From NCBI RefSeq assembly GCF_000252855.1, contig NC_017045.1:1426001-1490000 (forward strand): 64,000 bases of DNA, read 5' to 3'. The notes under the pieces were generated by a model, which saw only the letters and a program-made list of their open reading frames with translations, did not search any database and had not been told where the DNA came from. Positions within the stretch are counted from its first letter, which is position 1. Every line of letters starts with the position of its first letter. Below, in pieces: positions 53,004 through 61,918 of this stretch. This DNA comes from Riemerella anatipestifer ATCC 11845 = DSM 15868 (GTDB taxonomy: Bacteria; Bacteroidota; Bacteroidia; Flavobacteriales; Weeksellaceae). A program made the position numbers and the translations under genes.

Positions 53004-53540
53004 ATGGCAACTCAAGAACTCATTAAAAAATTAGAAAAAACCATTGATAATATCCCAAACTTCCCTAAAGAAGGGATACAGTTTAAGGATATCACACCTA
53101 TTTTCCTTAATCCAGAACTTTACGAAGAGGTCATAGATGATTTGGTGGCGTTTAGTAAAGGTAAGGTAGATGTAGTCTGTGGTATAGAAAGCAGAGGCTT
53201 CCTTTTTGGAATAGCTGTGGCGGTAAAGTTAGGAGTTCCTTTTGTGTTAATTCGTAAGAAAGGTAAACTTCCGCCTCCGTTTATTTCTCAAAAATACGAT
53301 TTGGAGTACGGCTCATCAGAGATAGAAATGAAAGAGGGGCAATTAAAAGCTGGTGATAGAGTTCTAATTCACGATGACCTTTTAGCAACAGGCGGAACTA
53401 CTGAAGCTGCAGCAAAACTAGTGGAGAAACAAGGAGCAAAAGCAGCACAGTTTAGTTTCTTAATTGGGCTTAAGGCTCTTGGAGGAGAGGCGAAATTAAA
53501 GAAATTCAATTCAGAAATTTATCAGTTATTAGAATACTAA
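53004..53540 (+). CDS. apt: Adenine phosphoribosyltransferase
   Basis: The 178-residue protein has the Apt start (LEKTIDNIPNFPKEGIQFKDITPIF), GIESRGFLFGIAVAVKLGVP and the PRPP-binding motif VLIHDDLLATGGT. It makes AMP from adenine and PRPP in purine salvage in the cytoplasm. I use the ATG at 53004; a GTG two codons upstream overlaps the stop of the lipoprotein gene. Length and motifs are typical. Confidence 0.96.
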   Translation: MATQELIKKLEKTIDNIPNFPKEGIQFKDITPIFLNPELYEEVIDDLVAFSKGKVDVVCGIESRGFLFGIAVAVKLGVPFVLIRKKGKLPPPFISQKYDLEYGSSEIEMKEGQLKAGDRVLIHDDLLATGGTTEAAAKLVEKQGAKAAQFSFLIGLKALGGEAKLKKFNSEIYQLLEY

Positions 53541-53555
53541 AGCACGGATTAAGTT

Positions 53556-53586
53556 TTGTGTATCAGAAAAGAAAAAACTAAATTTG
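53556..53586 (+). promoter_or_regulatory. Well-formed Bacteroidota promoter
   Basis: TTG at 53556-53558, a 20-bp spacer and TAAATTTG at 53579-53586 match the -33/-7 consensus, 20 bp before the start at 53607. Confidence 0.7.
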
Positions 53587-53606
53587 CGGACTAAATAATA
53601 ATCAAA

Positions 53607-54320
53607 ATGTCAGGAAAATACAATAAATTAAGTGAAGAGCAGATAAAAGAAGGAAAAGAAACTGTAGAGATATTTCAGGAGCTAGATCAAACTGCACTAA
53701 AATCTGAAAAATTTTTAGAGAAGTATTCTAAATACTTGGTTGGTGTATTTGCATTGGTGTTAGTATCTATATTGGGATATTTTGCTTATCAACAATTTAT
53801 AGTAGCTCCTAAAAATGAGGAGGCTACAAAAGGATATTTAGCAGCACAGAAAAACCTATCGGAGGGGAATAACGAGCTTGCATTAGGAGGTAAATCTGCG
53901 GCTAACCCAGGTTTTCTAGGAACATACCAAGAGTTTTCAGGTACTAAGGCAGGAAAACTTTCAGCATATAATGCAGGTCTTCTTAAATTTAAAGAAGGGA
54001 AATATCAAGAAGCTTACGATTTGTTAGATGCATTCAAGTCAGATAATAAAATATTGATGGCACTAAAATACGGTGCTATGGGTGATTGTCTGTCTAGCCT
54101 TAATAAAGCTGATGATGCTATGGCACAGTATGATAAAGCATCATCTACATCTGATGACCCATTCACATCTTATTACTTCACAAGAAAAGCAGGTTTGGTA
54201 GCAATTTCTCTAAAGAAAAATGCTGATGCTAAAAAATATTTTGAAGCTATTGATGAGAAATATCAAGACTATGATGGTGGTGCTTCAGATGCTTATATAG
54301 AAATGGTAAAATATTACTAA
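53607..54320 (+). CDS. Membrane-anchored TPR-like protein (YfgM-like)
   Basis: The 237-residue protein has a cytosolic N-terminus, one membrane segment (about 46-66: YLVGVFALVLVSILGYFAY) and a periplasmic helical region with TPR-like repeats (AYNAGLLKFKEGKYQEAYDLL, KYGAMGDCLSSLNKADDAMAQ). The layout is that of YfgM-type proteins, which assist folding of secreted proteins near the Sec translocon; that link is by resemblance only. It ends 29 bp before ribH, a neighbour pair I recall in related genomes. Confidence 0.82.
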   Translation: MSGKYNKLSEEQIKEGKETVEIFQELDQTALKSEKFLEKYSKYLVGVFALVLVSILGYFAYQQFIVAPKNEEATKGYLAAQKNLSEGNNELALGGKSAANPGFLGTYQEFSGTKAGKLSAYNAGLLKFKEGKYQEAYDLLDAFKSDNKILMALKYGAMGDCLSSLNKADDAMAQYDKASSTSDDPFTSYYFTRKAGLVAISLKKNADAKKYFEAIDEKYQDYDGGASDAYIEMVKYY

Positions 54321-54349
54321 ATTTACATCATAACTCTAAAATAAAAAAT

Positions 54350-54835
54350 ATGGCAACTATTAATCTTTCTGATTATAAGCCACTCGATATTAAAAATGCC
54401 GATGAGTTCAACATCGGCATTGTTGTCTCTGAGTGGAACGATTTTGTAACTTTCAATCTTCGAGATGCAGCTATAGAAACACTACTCAAAGAAGGTGTGA
54501 AGAAAGACAAAATAAAAATTTACTATGTACCAGGTGCTTTTGAACTTAGCTATGCTGCTATGAGACTTTGTGCTAAGCAACGCTACTTTGATGCTGTTAT
54601 AACCATAGGGTGCGTTATCAGAGGAGAAACCCCCCATTTTGATTATGTTTGCCAAGGTGTTACACAAGGCATTACAGCATGTAATACACAAACAGACACC
54701 CCAACAATATTCTGTGTGCTTACAGATGATACCAAAGAACAATCTATAGCACGAAGTGGAGGGAGTTTGGGTAACAAAGGTGTAGAGGCTGCTGTTACAG
54801 CTCTAAAAATGGTAGATTTTAAGAAAAATATTTAA
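54350..54835 (+). CDS. ribH: 6,7-dimethyl-8-ribityllumazine synthase
   Basis: The 161-residue protein has NIGIVVSEWNDFVTFNL, VPGAFELSYAA, the catalytic GCVIRGETPHFDYVC (His for proton transfer) and CVLTDDTKEQSIARSGG. It joins the ribityl-amino-pyrimidine and 3,4-dihydroxy-2-butanone phosphate to make lumazine, the step before riboflavin, and forms a large icosahedral or pentameric shell. No FMN riboswitch is seen upstream; the 29-bp gap to the TPR gene leaves no room for one. Confidence 0.96.
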   Translation: MATINLSDYKPLDIKNADEFNIGIVVSEWNDFVTFNLRDAAIETLLKEGVKKDKIKIYYVPGAFELSYAAMRLCAKQRYFDAVITIGCVIRGETPHFDYVCQGVTQGITACNTQTDTPTIFCVLTDDTKEQSIARSGGSLGNKGVEAAVTALKMVDFKKNI

Positions 54836-54852
54836 TCTAGATTAGTACTAAA

Positions 54853-55707
54853 ATGAGATGGACTAATAATAGAGGGGATAATGTAGAAGACCGAAGAGGA
54901 AGAGGAGGGATGGTTGTAGGCGGTGGTCTAGGCATAGGAACCTTAATCATAGCTGCTATTGTGTTTTTTCTAGGTGGCGACCCTTCTTCAATTATAGGAA
55001 GCGGTGGTCTGGGAAGTACTCAACAAACAGAGCAGAGAGAGTTAACCCAAGAGGAATTACACGTAAGAGAGTTTATTGAGATGTTAATTTTTGAAAATGA
55101 TACTACTTGGCAGAAAATTTTTTCGGAAAATGGTATGCAATATCGGAAGCCTAAAGTTGTGCTTTTTGAAAGCGTAACACAATCAGGGTGCGGGACAGCA
55201 CAGTCTGAAATGGGACCTTTCTACTGTCCAGCTGATGAAACTATCTATATGGATATGAGTTTTTTCTCAGAGCTTCAGAGTAGATTTGGTGCTAAGGTTA
55301 CCGAATTTTCTGTAGCCTATGTTTTGGCACATGAGGTAGGGCATCATGTACAGACCATTTTAGGAACTACTGAAAAAGTAAATTCACTTAGAGCTAGTGG
55401 AAAGTATTCGGAAGCAGAGATGAATAGAGTATCTGTGGCTACAGAGCTTCAAGCTGATTTCTATGCAGGGCTTTGGGCAAAAAAAACAGATGAAAGAGAA
55501 GGTATTTTAACGCCAGGAGATATAGAAAGTGCAATTAGTGCTGCTGAAGCTGTGGGTGACGATAATATTCAAAAAAGAGGACAGGGGTATGTTAATCAGG
55601 AAAGCTTTACTCATGGTAGTTCTGCTCAAAGGAAAGAATGGTTTATGAAGGGGTATGAGACTGGCGATATTCGTCAAGGAAATACCTTTGGTGTTTTGCT
55701 AAAGTAA
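54853..55707 (+). CDS. Putative neutral zinc metallopeptidase (YpfJ family)
   Basis: The 284-residue protein has a polar N-terminus (MRWTNNRGDNVEDRRGRGGM), one membrane segment (about 22-42: VVGGGLGIGTLIIAAIVFFL) and a domain with GCGTAQSEMGPFYCPADETIYMD. HEVGHHVQ (near 160) is the zinc site, and a downstream Glu in VATELQADFYAGLWA is the third ligand. The family is widespread but its substrates are unknown; the catalytic part should lie in the periplasm. It is 17 bp after ribH. Confidence 0.9.
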   Translation: MRWTNNRGDNVEDRRGRGGMVVGGGLGIGTLIIAAIVFFLGGDPSSIIGSGGLGSTQQTEQRELTQEELHVREFIEMLIFENDTTWQKIFSENGMQYRKPKVVLFESVTQSGCGTAQSEMGPFYCPADETIYMDMSFFSELQSRFGAKVTEFSVAYVLAHEVGHHVQTILGTTEKVNSLRASGKYSEAEMNRVSVATELQADFYAGLWAKKTDEREGILTPGDIESAISAAEAVGDDNIQKRGQGYVNQESFTHGSSAQRKEWFMKGYETGDIRQGNTFGVLLK

Positions 55708-55793
55708 TTTTATGAAAACATTAACTAAATTTTAGTATTGTTTGGGTAAAGTGGGTCTGGTTTTTGATACTATACCAAGCAAATAATATTAAA

Positions 55794-56123
55794 ATGAAAA
55801 AAATACTTATCGCAATGTCATTCGTACTAGGATTGAGTACAGCTTACTCTCAACAAGTACAAGGTTCAGTAACATCTAAAGCTCAAGAAAAAGTTATAAA
55901 AAAGGAGCAAAAGATGCAAAGCCAGAAAAAAGATTTCAAAAAGGAATATTCTGAGTCTGCTGAAAAAGGTAAAGAAGGAAAGGAGGCTTTTGAAAAAGGA
56001 GAATATAAAGGGAAGTTAAAAGCAGATGGCACGCCAGATAGACGCTACAAGGAAAACCGTAAACTTAAAAAAGACGGCACACCAGATAAGCGTTTTAAAA
56101 ATAGAAAAAATGACAAAGAATAG
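55794..56123 (+). CDS. Small basic secreted protein with DGTPD repeats
   Basis: The 109-residue product has a signal peptide (MKKILIAMSFVLGLSTAYSQ) followed by a Lys/Glu/Gln-rich helical part and two copies of a short motif, KADGTPDRRYKENRK and KKDGTPDKRFKNRK, near the end. The repeats look like calcium- or wall-associated modules, but I know no function. The upstream frame from 55764 adds ten residues before the signal and is rejected. A terminator follows. Confidence 0.78.
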   Translation: MKKILIAMSFVLGLSTAYSQQVQGSVTSKAQEKVIKKEQKMQSQKKDFKKEYSESAEKGKEGKEAFEKGEYKGKLKADGTPDRRYKENRKLKKDGTPDKRFKNRKNDKE

Positions 56124-56146
56124 GTAGTTATATCTTTAAACTAGTA

Positions 56147-56177
56147 AAGTTCGGTTGTGAAACAACCGAACTTTTTT
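56147..56177 (+). terminator. Strong terminator
   Basis: AAGTTCGGTTGT and ACAACCGAACTT form a perfect 12-bp stem with a 3-base loop and a T6 tail. Confidence 0.9.
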
Positions 56178-56244
56178 GTGTGCATATATTTCATTCCTAT
56201 ATTTTAAGACGTATCTTTGAGGTGTTATAATTAAATGCTGGAAA

Positions 56245-57339
56245 ATGAAAAGAGATTTATATATTGATTTTGCAAAAGGCTTAGCAACTTTATCCATTAT
56301 CTTTATCCATACCACTTTTTGGAGCGGTCAGTATTATATTCCTACGGAACTTAGAGTATTGTCATTGTTATTTGATGTTCCTATTTTCTTTGCACTTAGT
56401 GGTCTTACCTCTGGCGGAAATGTAGAAAAAACACTTTATAGATTATTGAAACTCCAGATAACCTATATGATTTTTGTAACACTATTGTTTTTTGTAGATT
56501 ATTTCTTTAAAGTTTTTGGGCTTTACTTTTTTGGTTTAGAGAGTTTGAAAAGTTTTTATGCTACTTTTGGAAGCAAGTTTGTACCACAATCCATAGCTTA
56601 TTTTCCTCAATGGGAGAATTTAGGGAATTGGTATTTACATCAATATTCTACTTGTGATACTTTTCCAGTGGTGATGGGTAGTTTTTGGTATCTTAAAGTC
56701 TATTATATTTTAACGGTATTTGGGGTACTAATACTCAGGTTTTTCCAGCAACATATCAATTGGTTTATAGCCTTATGTTTTGGTTTAACTTTATTGTTTA
56801 ATATTTTCCCACATTATTATCCAACGGGTCAGGTGGGATATGTTTCTTTTTATCTTGGTGTATTTTTGGTGGCTCATAAAATGAAAGGTAAGAGGATAAA
56901 GAATAATTATATTCCGCTGTTGTATGGAGCTTTGTCTCTGTTTTTAGTATGGATGTTTTGGTTCTATGGAACGGATATTTTTTATAAAATAAATAAACAA
57001 AAATTTCCTCCAAGAATACCGTATATTGTATGGTCGTTCCTTTCTTTGATAACAGTATTTGTACTTTATAACAGGCTTAAAATCACTAAGGATAATTTTA
57101 TAAACTATATTGGTAAGAATGCCATTTTTTATTATTTTGCACAAGGTATTAGTTCATCGTTGGTTTATTTTATGGTAGTTCCTTTGCAGGATAATATCCA
57201 TTGGGGTGTTTTAATTTTAATGGTTTATTTGGTTAATGTGGTTTCGGCTATATTTATTGCAGAGCTGCTTAAAAAGATAGATGCTTTAGGTTGGAATACT
57301 TTAACTTGGTTGAGAAGAAAGACGGCAAGTGCTGGTTAG
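56245..57339 (+). CDS. Acyltransferase family 3 membrane protein
   Basis: The 364-residue protein has the acyltransferase-3 start (DLYIDFAKGLATLSIIFIHT, with the conserved His), then about ten hydrophobic helices. These proteins transfer acetyl or other acyl groups to sugars of LPS, capsule or peptidoglycan across the inner membrane. The target cannot be told. It stands alone, between a terminator and the DUF4271 gene, with a 22-base leader downstream of a weak promoter region. Confidence 0.87.
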   Translation: MKRDLYIDFAKGLATLSIIFIHTTFWSGQYYIPTELRVLSLLFDVPIFFALSGLTSGGNVEKTLYRLLKLQITYMIFVTLLFFVDYFFKVFGLYFFGLESLKSFYATFGSKFVPQSIAYFPQWENLGNWYLHQYSTCDTFPVVMGSFWYLKVYYILTVFGVLILRFFQQHINWFIALCFGLTLLFNIFPHYYPTGQVGYVSFYLGVFLVAHKMKGKRIKNNYIPLLYGALSLFLVWMFWFYGTDIFYKINKQKFPPRIPYIVWSFLSLITVFVLYNRLKITKDNFINYIGKNAIFYYFAQGISSSLVYFMVVPLQDNIHWGVLILMVYLVNVVSAIFIAELLKKIDALGWNTLTWLRRKTASAG

Positions 57340-57373
57340 ATAAAATTTACTTTTGTAGAAATCTAATAAAGAG

Positions 57374-57381
57374 TATTTTTG
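57374..57381 (+). promoter_or_regulatory. -7 box before the DUF4271 gene
   Basis: TATTTTTG is a full match and ends 13 bp before the probable TTG start at 57395. Confidence 0.5.
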
Positions 57382-57394
57382 CAAAAAAATAATC

Positions 57395-58039
57395 TTGATA
57401 AGAATTGTAGAAAATAAAGATTGGATTATATACTCTCTTTTAGGAGTTGGGTTTTTGTATGTAGTGATGTTTCGTGTTCTTTTAAGGGATATAAGTTTAA
57501 TTAAATTTTTTACTCTTAAAGAAGAATTTGCTAATAATACCATTCAGTCTTGGGTTGTAACTAGTGTGGGGTTTATTATTTTAGCGGCTGTAGCGTTATC
57601 TAATATTCTTCCTATAAACCCACGCTTATTTGCTGAATATCTTAATGTTTTTGGGTATACTCCTAATAAGGTAGGCAGTATTATTTTAGCATTAGTTTTT
57701 CTGTTTTTTTTTAGAACCGTATCTACCTATTTCTTTCTAGCAAGTATAGGCGAAGTGGAGAGATGGAAGAGTTTTTATTTTTTAGCTACAAAATTCTTTT
57801 TAGGGTATAGTTTAGCTCTAATAGTATTGGTACTCGCTCAGAATTATTTTCCCATAGAAACAGAATGGATGATATATATGTATGCCGTCTTTTTCTGTAT
57901 GTCTTTTATTTTTAAAAACTTGGTCTATTTGTTTCATCATAAGACCATCTTGCCAGATGAATGGTATTATAAAATTTTGTATATTTGCACGCTCCAAATT
58001 TTACCTTTTTTGGTAGTTGGGAAATTTTTATTCTTTTAA
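57395..58039 (+). CDS. DUF4271 membrane protein
   Basis: The 214-residue protein has about six hydrophobic segments, for example IIYSLLGVGFLYVVMFRVLL, VVTSVGFIILAAVALSNILP and KILYICTLQILPFLVVGKFL. Bacteroidota proteins of this form, next to hemD, are called DUF4271; the function is unknown. The start appears to be TTG at 57395, since no ATG is placed correctly. It ends 22 bp before hemD, so the two are likely co-transcribed, though TATATTTG at 57980-57987 inside its end could give hemD its own promoter. Confidence 0.8.
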   Translation: MIRIVENKDWIIYSLLGVGFLYVVMFRVLLRDISLIKFFTLKEEFANNTIQSWVVTSVGFIILAAVALSNILPINPRLFAEYLNVFGYTPNKVGSIILALVFLFFFRTVSTYFFLASIGEVERWKSFYFLATKFFLGYSLALIVLVLAQNYFPIETEWMIYMYAVFFCMSFIFKNLVYLFHHKTILPDEWYYKILYICTLQILPFLVVGKFLFF

Positions 58040-58061
58040 TCAATTTTTCAGGATTTTAAAA

Positions 58062-58805
58062 ATGTCAAAAATTAAATCTATTCTAATATCTCAGCCTCAA
58101 CCTGCGGAATCATCTCCTTATTTAGAACTTGCGAAAAAGGAAAAAATAGAAATAGATTTTCGTCCATTTATTTATGTTCAGGGGGCGGATGCTAAGGATT
58201 TGAGAACACAAAAAATAGACCTTTCTAAGTATACAGGAATTATTTTTACTAGTAGAAACGCAATAGATCACTACTTTCGTTTAGCTGAGGAGATGCGTTT
58301 TTCGGTGCCAGATTCTATGCGATACATTTGCCAGTCAGAGGCTATCGCCAATTATTTGCAAAAGCACATTGTTTACAGAAAAAGAAAAATTAGTTTTGGT
58401 GAAAAATTACCCACTGATATAATCCCTTTGCTTAAGAAATATCCATCAGAGAAGTATCTTTTACCCTCTTCTGATATTCTTAATGATGGGATAACCAAAG
58501 TTTTAGACGAGTCTGGAGTAGATTGGACTAGGGCTATTATGTATCGTACCGTTAATAGCGATTTGTCTGATATAAATATCAATGGCTATGATGTTCTAGT
58601 GTTTTTTAGCCCACAAGGGATAAAGTCTTTGGTAGAAAACTTTAAAGATTATAAAAAATCTAAATTTAAAGTAGCTGTTTTTGGTAATTCTACTAAAGCA
58701 GAAGCGGAAAAAGCTGGGCTAACAGTAGATATTGTGGCGCCTACCAAAGAAAATCCGTCTATGACAATGGCATTAGAAAACTTCATCAAAAAAGCCAATA
58801 AGTAG
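58062..58805 (+). CDS. hemD: Uroporphyrinogen-III synthase
   Basis: The 247-residue protein has KSILISQPQPAESSPYLELA at the start, GIIFTSRNAIDHYF, then VLVFFSPQGIKSLVENF and VAVFGNSTKAEAEKAGLTVD in the second half, the two-domain pattern of HemD. It closes and inverts ring D of hydroxymethylbilane to give uroporphyrinogen III in heme synthesis. HemD is poorly conserved, and the match rests on those segments and the neighbourhood. I chose the ATG at 58062 over the one at 58017 inside the previous gene. Confidence 0.9.
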   Translation: MSKIKSILISQPQPAESSPYLELAKKEKIEIDFRPFIYVQGADAKDLRTQKIDLSKYTGIIFTSRNAIDHYFRLAEEMRFSVPDSMRYICQSEAIANYLQKHIVYRKRKISFGEKLPTDIIPLLKKYPSEKYLLPSSDILNDGITKVLDESGVDWTRAIMYRTVNSDLSDININGYDVLVFFSPQGIKSLVENFKDYKKSKFKVAVFGNSTKAEAEKAGLTVDIVAPTKENPSMTMALENFIKKANK

Positions 58806-58833
58806 AAAGTAAAATAACATATTAACCCATTAT

Positions 58834-58880
58834 AAAAGGTCATCATCTTTCAATATAACGAAATGAAGATGACCTTTTTA
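58834..58880 (+). terminator. Hairpin terminator of hemD
   Basis: AAAAGGTCATC and GATGACCTTTTT pair with a partly paired interior, followed by T residues. Confidence 0.75.
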
Positions 58881-58896
58881 GTAAAAATAAAAAAAG

Positions 58897-60945
58897 ATGC
58901 AACCACCTAAAGCAATACAAAAACCACAGAAGTTGGTTATTCATAATGATGAAAGGATAGACCCTTACCTTTGGTTAAACCAAAGAGACGCTCCAGAGGT
59001 TTTAGAATATCTTGAGCAAGAAAATGCTTATACAGAATTTATATTAAAGGACACTGAAGATTTTCAAAAAGAGCTTTTTGAGGAAATGAAAGCGAGGTAT
59101 AAAGAAGATGATGCCTCGTTGCCGTATTTTTTTAATGAGTATTGGTATATTGTGAAATTTGAAAAAGGGAAAGATTATCCACTCTTTTTCAGAAAGTACC
59201 AAACTCTAGAAGAGGAGGAAGAACTTTTGCTAGATGCTAATCAACTAGCGGAAGGTAAGAAGTTTTTAGATGTGGGAAGTATGGCGGTGAGTCCTAATAA
59301 CAAATTAGCCACTTATTCTACAGACGAAACAGGAAGGCGTATTTATAGTATTTTCATTAAAAATTTAGAAACAGGGGGTGTCTCCAACGAAGTTATAGAA
59401 AACACCACAGGTAAAGTTGTTTGGGCTAATGATAACGAGCATTTTTTCTATATCAGAAAAGATAAAAGTCTCAGGGCATATCAGATTTTTAGACATAAAC
59501 TAGGAACTTCTCCTAGCGAAGATGTCTTGGTTTTCCACGAAAAAGATACTTCATTTGATGTCAATTTATTTAAAACTAAATCTTTAGAATATATATTTAT
59601 TGCGAGTTCTAGTACGGTTTCAGATGAGCATCGTTTTATTCCAGCTGATGATGTGTCTGCACCATGGCAAATTGTTCAAACTAGAGAAGAAGGCTTAGAG
59701 TATGCGGTAGAGCATTATCAAAATCATTTTTATATCATTACTAATGAGGGAGGAGCAACTAATTTTAAATTAGTGAAAACACCAGTGGCTACACCACAGA
59801 AAGAAAACTGGCAAACAATAATTCCTCACAGGGAAGATACTTTATTAGAAGGCTTTGAAATTTTTAAAGATTACCTCGTGGTGGAAGAGCGTAGAGAAGG
59901 TTTGCTTCAAATTAGTATCAGGCATTGGGAAACGAATGAACAATACTATCTTCCGTTTCAAGAGGAAACCTATACAGCATATATTGGATTGAATTTGGAC
60001 TTTAATTCTACAAAATTAAGATATGGATATTCATCTCTTGTTCAGCCATCTGCCACTTTTGAATTCGATATGAATAGTCAAACCCAGATACTTCTTAAAG
60101 AACAAGAAGTTTTGGGAGGTAAATTTTCAAAAGAAAATTATACTTCGGAGAGGTTATGGGCGTCTTCAAGAGATGGTGTTACACAAATACCTATATCTTT
60201 AGTTTACAGAAAAGATACGGTGCTTTCTCAGGATACACCATTATTACTTTATGGTTACGGAAGTTATGGTCATACCATAGATGCTTCATTTTCTAGAGGG
60301 AGATTGTCATTACTAGATAGAGGTTTTGTTTTTGCTATTGCACATATTAGAGGAGGAGAATATTTAGGTAGAGAATGGTACGAAAAAGGAAAGTTACTTC
60401 ACAAAAAAAATACCTTTTATGATTTTATAGACTGTGCCAAATTTCTAATTGAGAAAAACTACACTTCTTCAAAACATCTTTACGCTATAGGAGGTAGTGC
60501 AGGAGGACTATTAGTAGGGGCTGTTATTAACGAAGAACCTAGCCTTTTTAATGGAGCGGTTGCGCAAGTTCCGTTTGTAGACGTGGTTACCACGATGCTA
60601 GACGAAGAAATTCCTTTAACAACAGGTGAGTTTGACGAATGGGGAAATCCTAAAGAAGAGCAATATTACCATTATATGAAGTCTTACTCTCCATATGATA
60701 ATATTAAGGAGCAAAGTTATCCTCACTTACTAGTAACTACAGGATACCACGATAGTCAAGTGCAGTATTGGGAACCAGCAAAATGGGTAGCAAAGCTACG
60801 AGATATGAAAAAAGATCAAAATTTTTTGGTTTTTAAAACTGATTTTTCTTCAGGACACGGAGGGGCTAGTGGTCGATTTGAATCACTAAAGGAAGATGCT
60901 TTAGAGTATGCTTTTTTAATGAAGTTAGAAAAACTGAGTAAATAA
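58897..60945 (+). CDS. ptrB: Oligopeptidase B-like serine peptidase (S9A)
   Basis: The 682-residue protein has the prolyl-oligopeptidase N-terminal beta-propeller (about 5-410, PYLWLNQRDAPEVLEYLEQEN) and a C-terminal alpha/beta hydrolase with the nucleophile in AIGGSAGGLLVG (Ser near 533), an Asp in TTGYHDSQVQYWEP (near 614) and the His in FSSGHGGASGR (near 653). The GGSAGG form and length point to oligopeptidase B, which cuts short peptides after Arg or Lys. There is no signal peptide, so it should be cytoplasmic. Confidence 0.92.
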   Translation: MQPPKAIQKPQKLVIHNDERIDPYLWLNQRDAPEVLEYLEQENAYTEFILKDTEDFQKELFEEMKARYKEDDASLPYFFNEYWYIVKFEKGKDYPLFFRKYQTLEEEEELLLDANQLAEGKKFLDVGSMAVSPNNKLATYSTDETGRRIYSIFIKNLETGGVSNEVIENTTGKVVWANDNEHFFYIRKDKSLRAYQIFRHKLGTSPSEDVLVFHEKDTSFDVNLFKTKSLEYIFIASSSTVSDEHRFIPADDVSAPWQIVQTREEGLEYAVEHYQNHFYIITNEGGATNFKLVKTPVATPQKENWQTIIPHREDTLLEGFEIFKDYLVVEERREGLLQISIRHWETNEQYYLPFQEETYTAYIGLNLDFNSTKLRYGYSSLVQPSATFEFDMNSQTQILLKEQEVLGGKFSKENYTSERLWASSRDGVTQIPISLVYRKDTVLSQDTPLLLYGYGSYGHTIDASFSRGRLSLLDRGFVFAIAHIRGGEYLGREWYEKGKLLHKKNTFYDFIDCAKFLIEKNYTSSKHLYAIGGSAGGLLVGAVINEEPSLFNGAVAQVPFVDVVTTMLDEEIPLTTGEFDEWGNPKEEQYYHYMKSYSPYDNIKEQSYPHLLVTTGYHDSQVQYWEPAKWVAKLRDMKKDQNFLVFKTDFSSGHGGASGRFESLKEDALEYAFLMKLEKLSK

Positions 60946-60960
60946 ATATAGATAAATAAT

Positions 60961-60995
60961 AAAAAACCTTCGGAATATGCTATCTGAAGGTTATT
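60961..60995 (+). terminator. Hairpin after ptrB
   Basis: AACCTTC and GAAGGTT, with inner GA/TC pairing, form a stem. The remaining bases up to 61216 hold no visible gene and only AT-rich sequence, with TTTATTTTGC at 61168-61177 as a poor promoter-like string. Confidence 0.7.
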
Positions 60996-61216
60996 AGTGT
61001 GTATAATATCATTTTGTTGTACTAAACTTACTGAAAACTTTGGTTTAGAATGTGTGTTTAATATAGCATTTTTCGTGCCAAAAAAAACAGATGATGAGTA
61101 AAATTTAATGAAAGTGCTGGTTTTGAGAATTAATTTAGAAAAATATTTGGCTATGTCAAAAAAACTTCTTTATTTTGCACTCTCAAATATTTAGTAGTAA
61201 AAAAGAACATCGAGAT

Positions 61217-61453
61217 ATGTCAAGAATTTGCCAAATAACAGGAAAGCGTGCAATGGTAGGAAACCATGTTTCTCACGCTAATAACAAAACGAAGCGTCGT
61301 TTTGAGATTAACTTATTAGAGAAGAAGTTTTACCTTCCTGAGCAAGAGAAACATATTACACTTAAAGTTTCTGCTCACGGATTGAGAGTAATTAACAAGA
61401 TTGGAATTGAGGAGGCTGTAGAAAGAGCAACTCGTAACGGATTTATCAAATAA
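61217..61453 (+). CDS. rpmB: 50S ribosomal protein L28
   Basis: The 78-residue protein starts MSRICQITGKRAMVGNHVSH and has the L28 core NNKTKRRFEINLLEKKFY with the Lys/Arg-rich rRNA-binding part. It has only one of the zinc-type Cys residues. I use the ATG at 61217; the frame extends 14 codons upstream but relatives start at MSRxCxxTGK. It opens the rpmB-rpmG-DUF4295 operon. Confidence 0.96.
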   Translation: MSRICQITGKRAMVGNHVSHANNKTKRRFEINLLEKKFYLPEQEKHITLKVSAHGLRVINKIGIEEAVERATRNGFIK

Positions 61454-61463
61454 TTAAGAAATC

Positions 61464-61646
61464 ATGGCAAAAAAAGGGAATAGAGTCCAAGTGATTTTGG
61501 AATGTACAGAGCATAAAGAAAGTGGTGTTGCTGGAATGAGCAGATACATCACGACTAAGAATAAGAAGAATACAACGGAAAGATTAGAGCTTAAAAAGTA
61601 TAATCCTGTTCTTAAAAAGTATACACTTCATAAAGAAATCAAGTAA
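61464..61646 (+). CDS. rpmG: 50S ribosomal protein L33
   Basis: The 60-residue protein reads [20 protein letters not shown], then [20 protein letters not shown], the L33 signature with a basic C-terminal end. Only one Cys of the zinc-binding pairs is present, so this is the zinc-free (C-minus) type. It is 10 bp after rpmB. Confidence 0.95.
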   Translation: MAKKGNRVQVILECTEHKESGVAGMSRYITTKNKKNTTERLELKKYNPVLKKYTLHKEIK

Positions 61647-61669
61647 TCATCTTTAAAGATATTTTACAA

Positions 61670-61818
61670 TGGCAAAAAAAGTAGTAGCAACCCTACAAAC
61701 ATCTTCTAAGAAGATGACAAAAGTAGTGAAAATGGTAAAGTCTCCTAAAACTGGGGCTTATGTTTTCGAAGAGAAAGTAATGAATGCAGATGATGTAGAT
61801 GCTTATTTAAAAAAATAA
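61670..61818 (+). CDS. DUF4295 protein, reading frame shifted at codon 4
   Basis: Read as given, the ATG at 61670 yields MAKK and then TAG. The rest of the protein (VVATLQTSSKKMTKVVKMVK, SPKTGAYVFEEKVMNADDVD, AYLKK) is intact one base back, so an A7 run was expected where A6 stands (61675-61680). The bases A-AAA-AAG-TAG form a classic -1 slippery heptamer with a stop directly after it; slippage would give exactly the 49-residue family protein. DUF4295 is small, basic, thought to be ribosome-linked and usually placed after L33 in Bacteroidota. No in-frame ATG, GTG or TTG exists upstream; the next ATG is inside the gene (61714). Confidence 0.75.
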
Positions 61819-61851
61819 GTATTACTCGTTCTAGTATAAGAAATATAAAAG

Positions 61852-61882
61852 CTATCCAAATAATTTATTTGGGTAGTTTTTT
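61852..61882 (+). terminator. Terminator of the ribosomal operon
   Basis: CTATCCAAATAA and TTATTTGGGTAG form a near-perfect stem followed by T7. Confidence 0.8.
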
Positions 61883-61918
61883 TATATATTTGTTTCTGTT
61901 AATCGTACACAAAAATAT

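Noticed and set aside
54320-54350. FMN riboswitch before ribH
   Set aside because: The gap is only 29 bp and has no conserved RFN-element sequence.
57301-57543. Minus-strand frame between the acyltransferase and DUF4271 genes
   Set aside because: It overlaps two supported genes and shows no domain or promoter.
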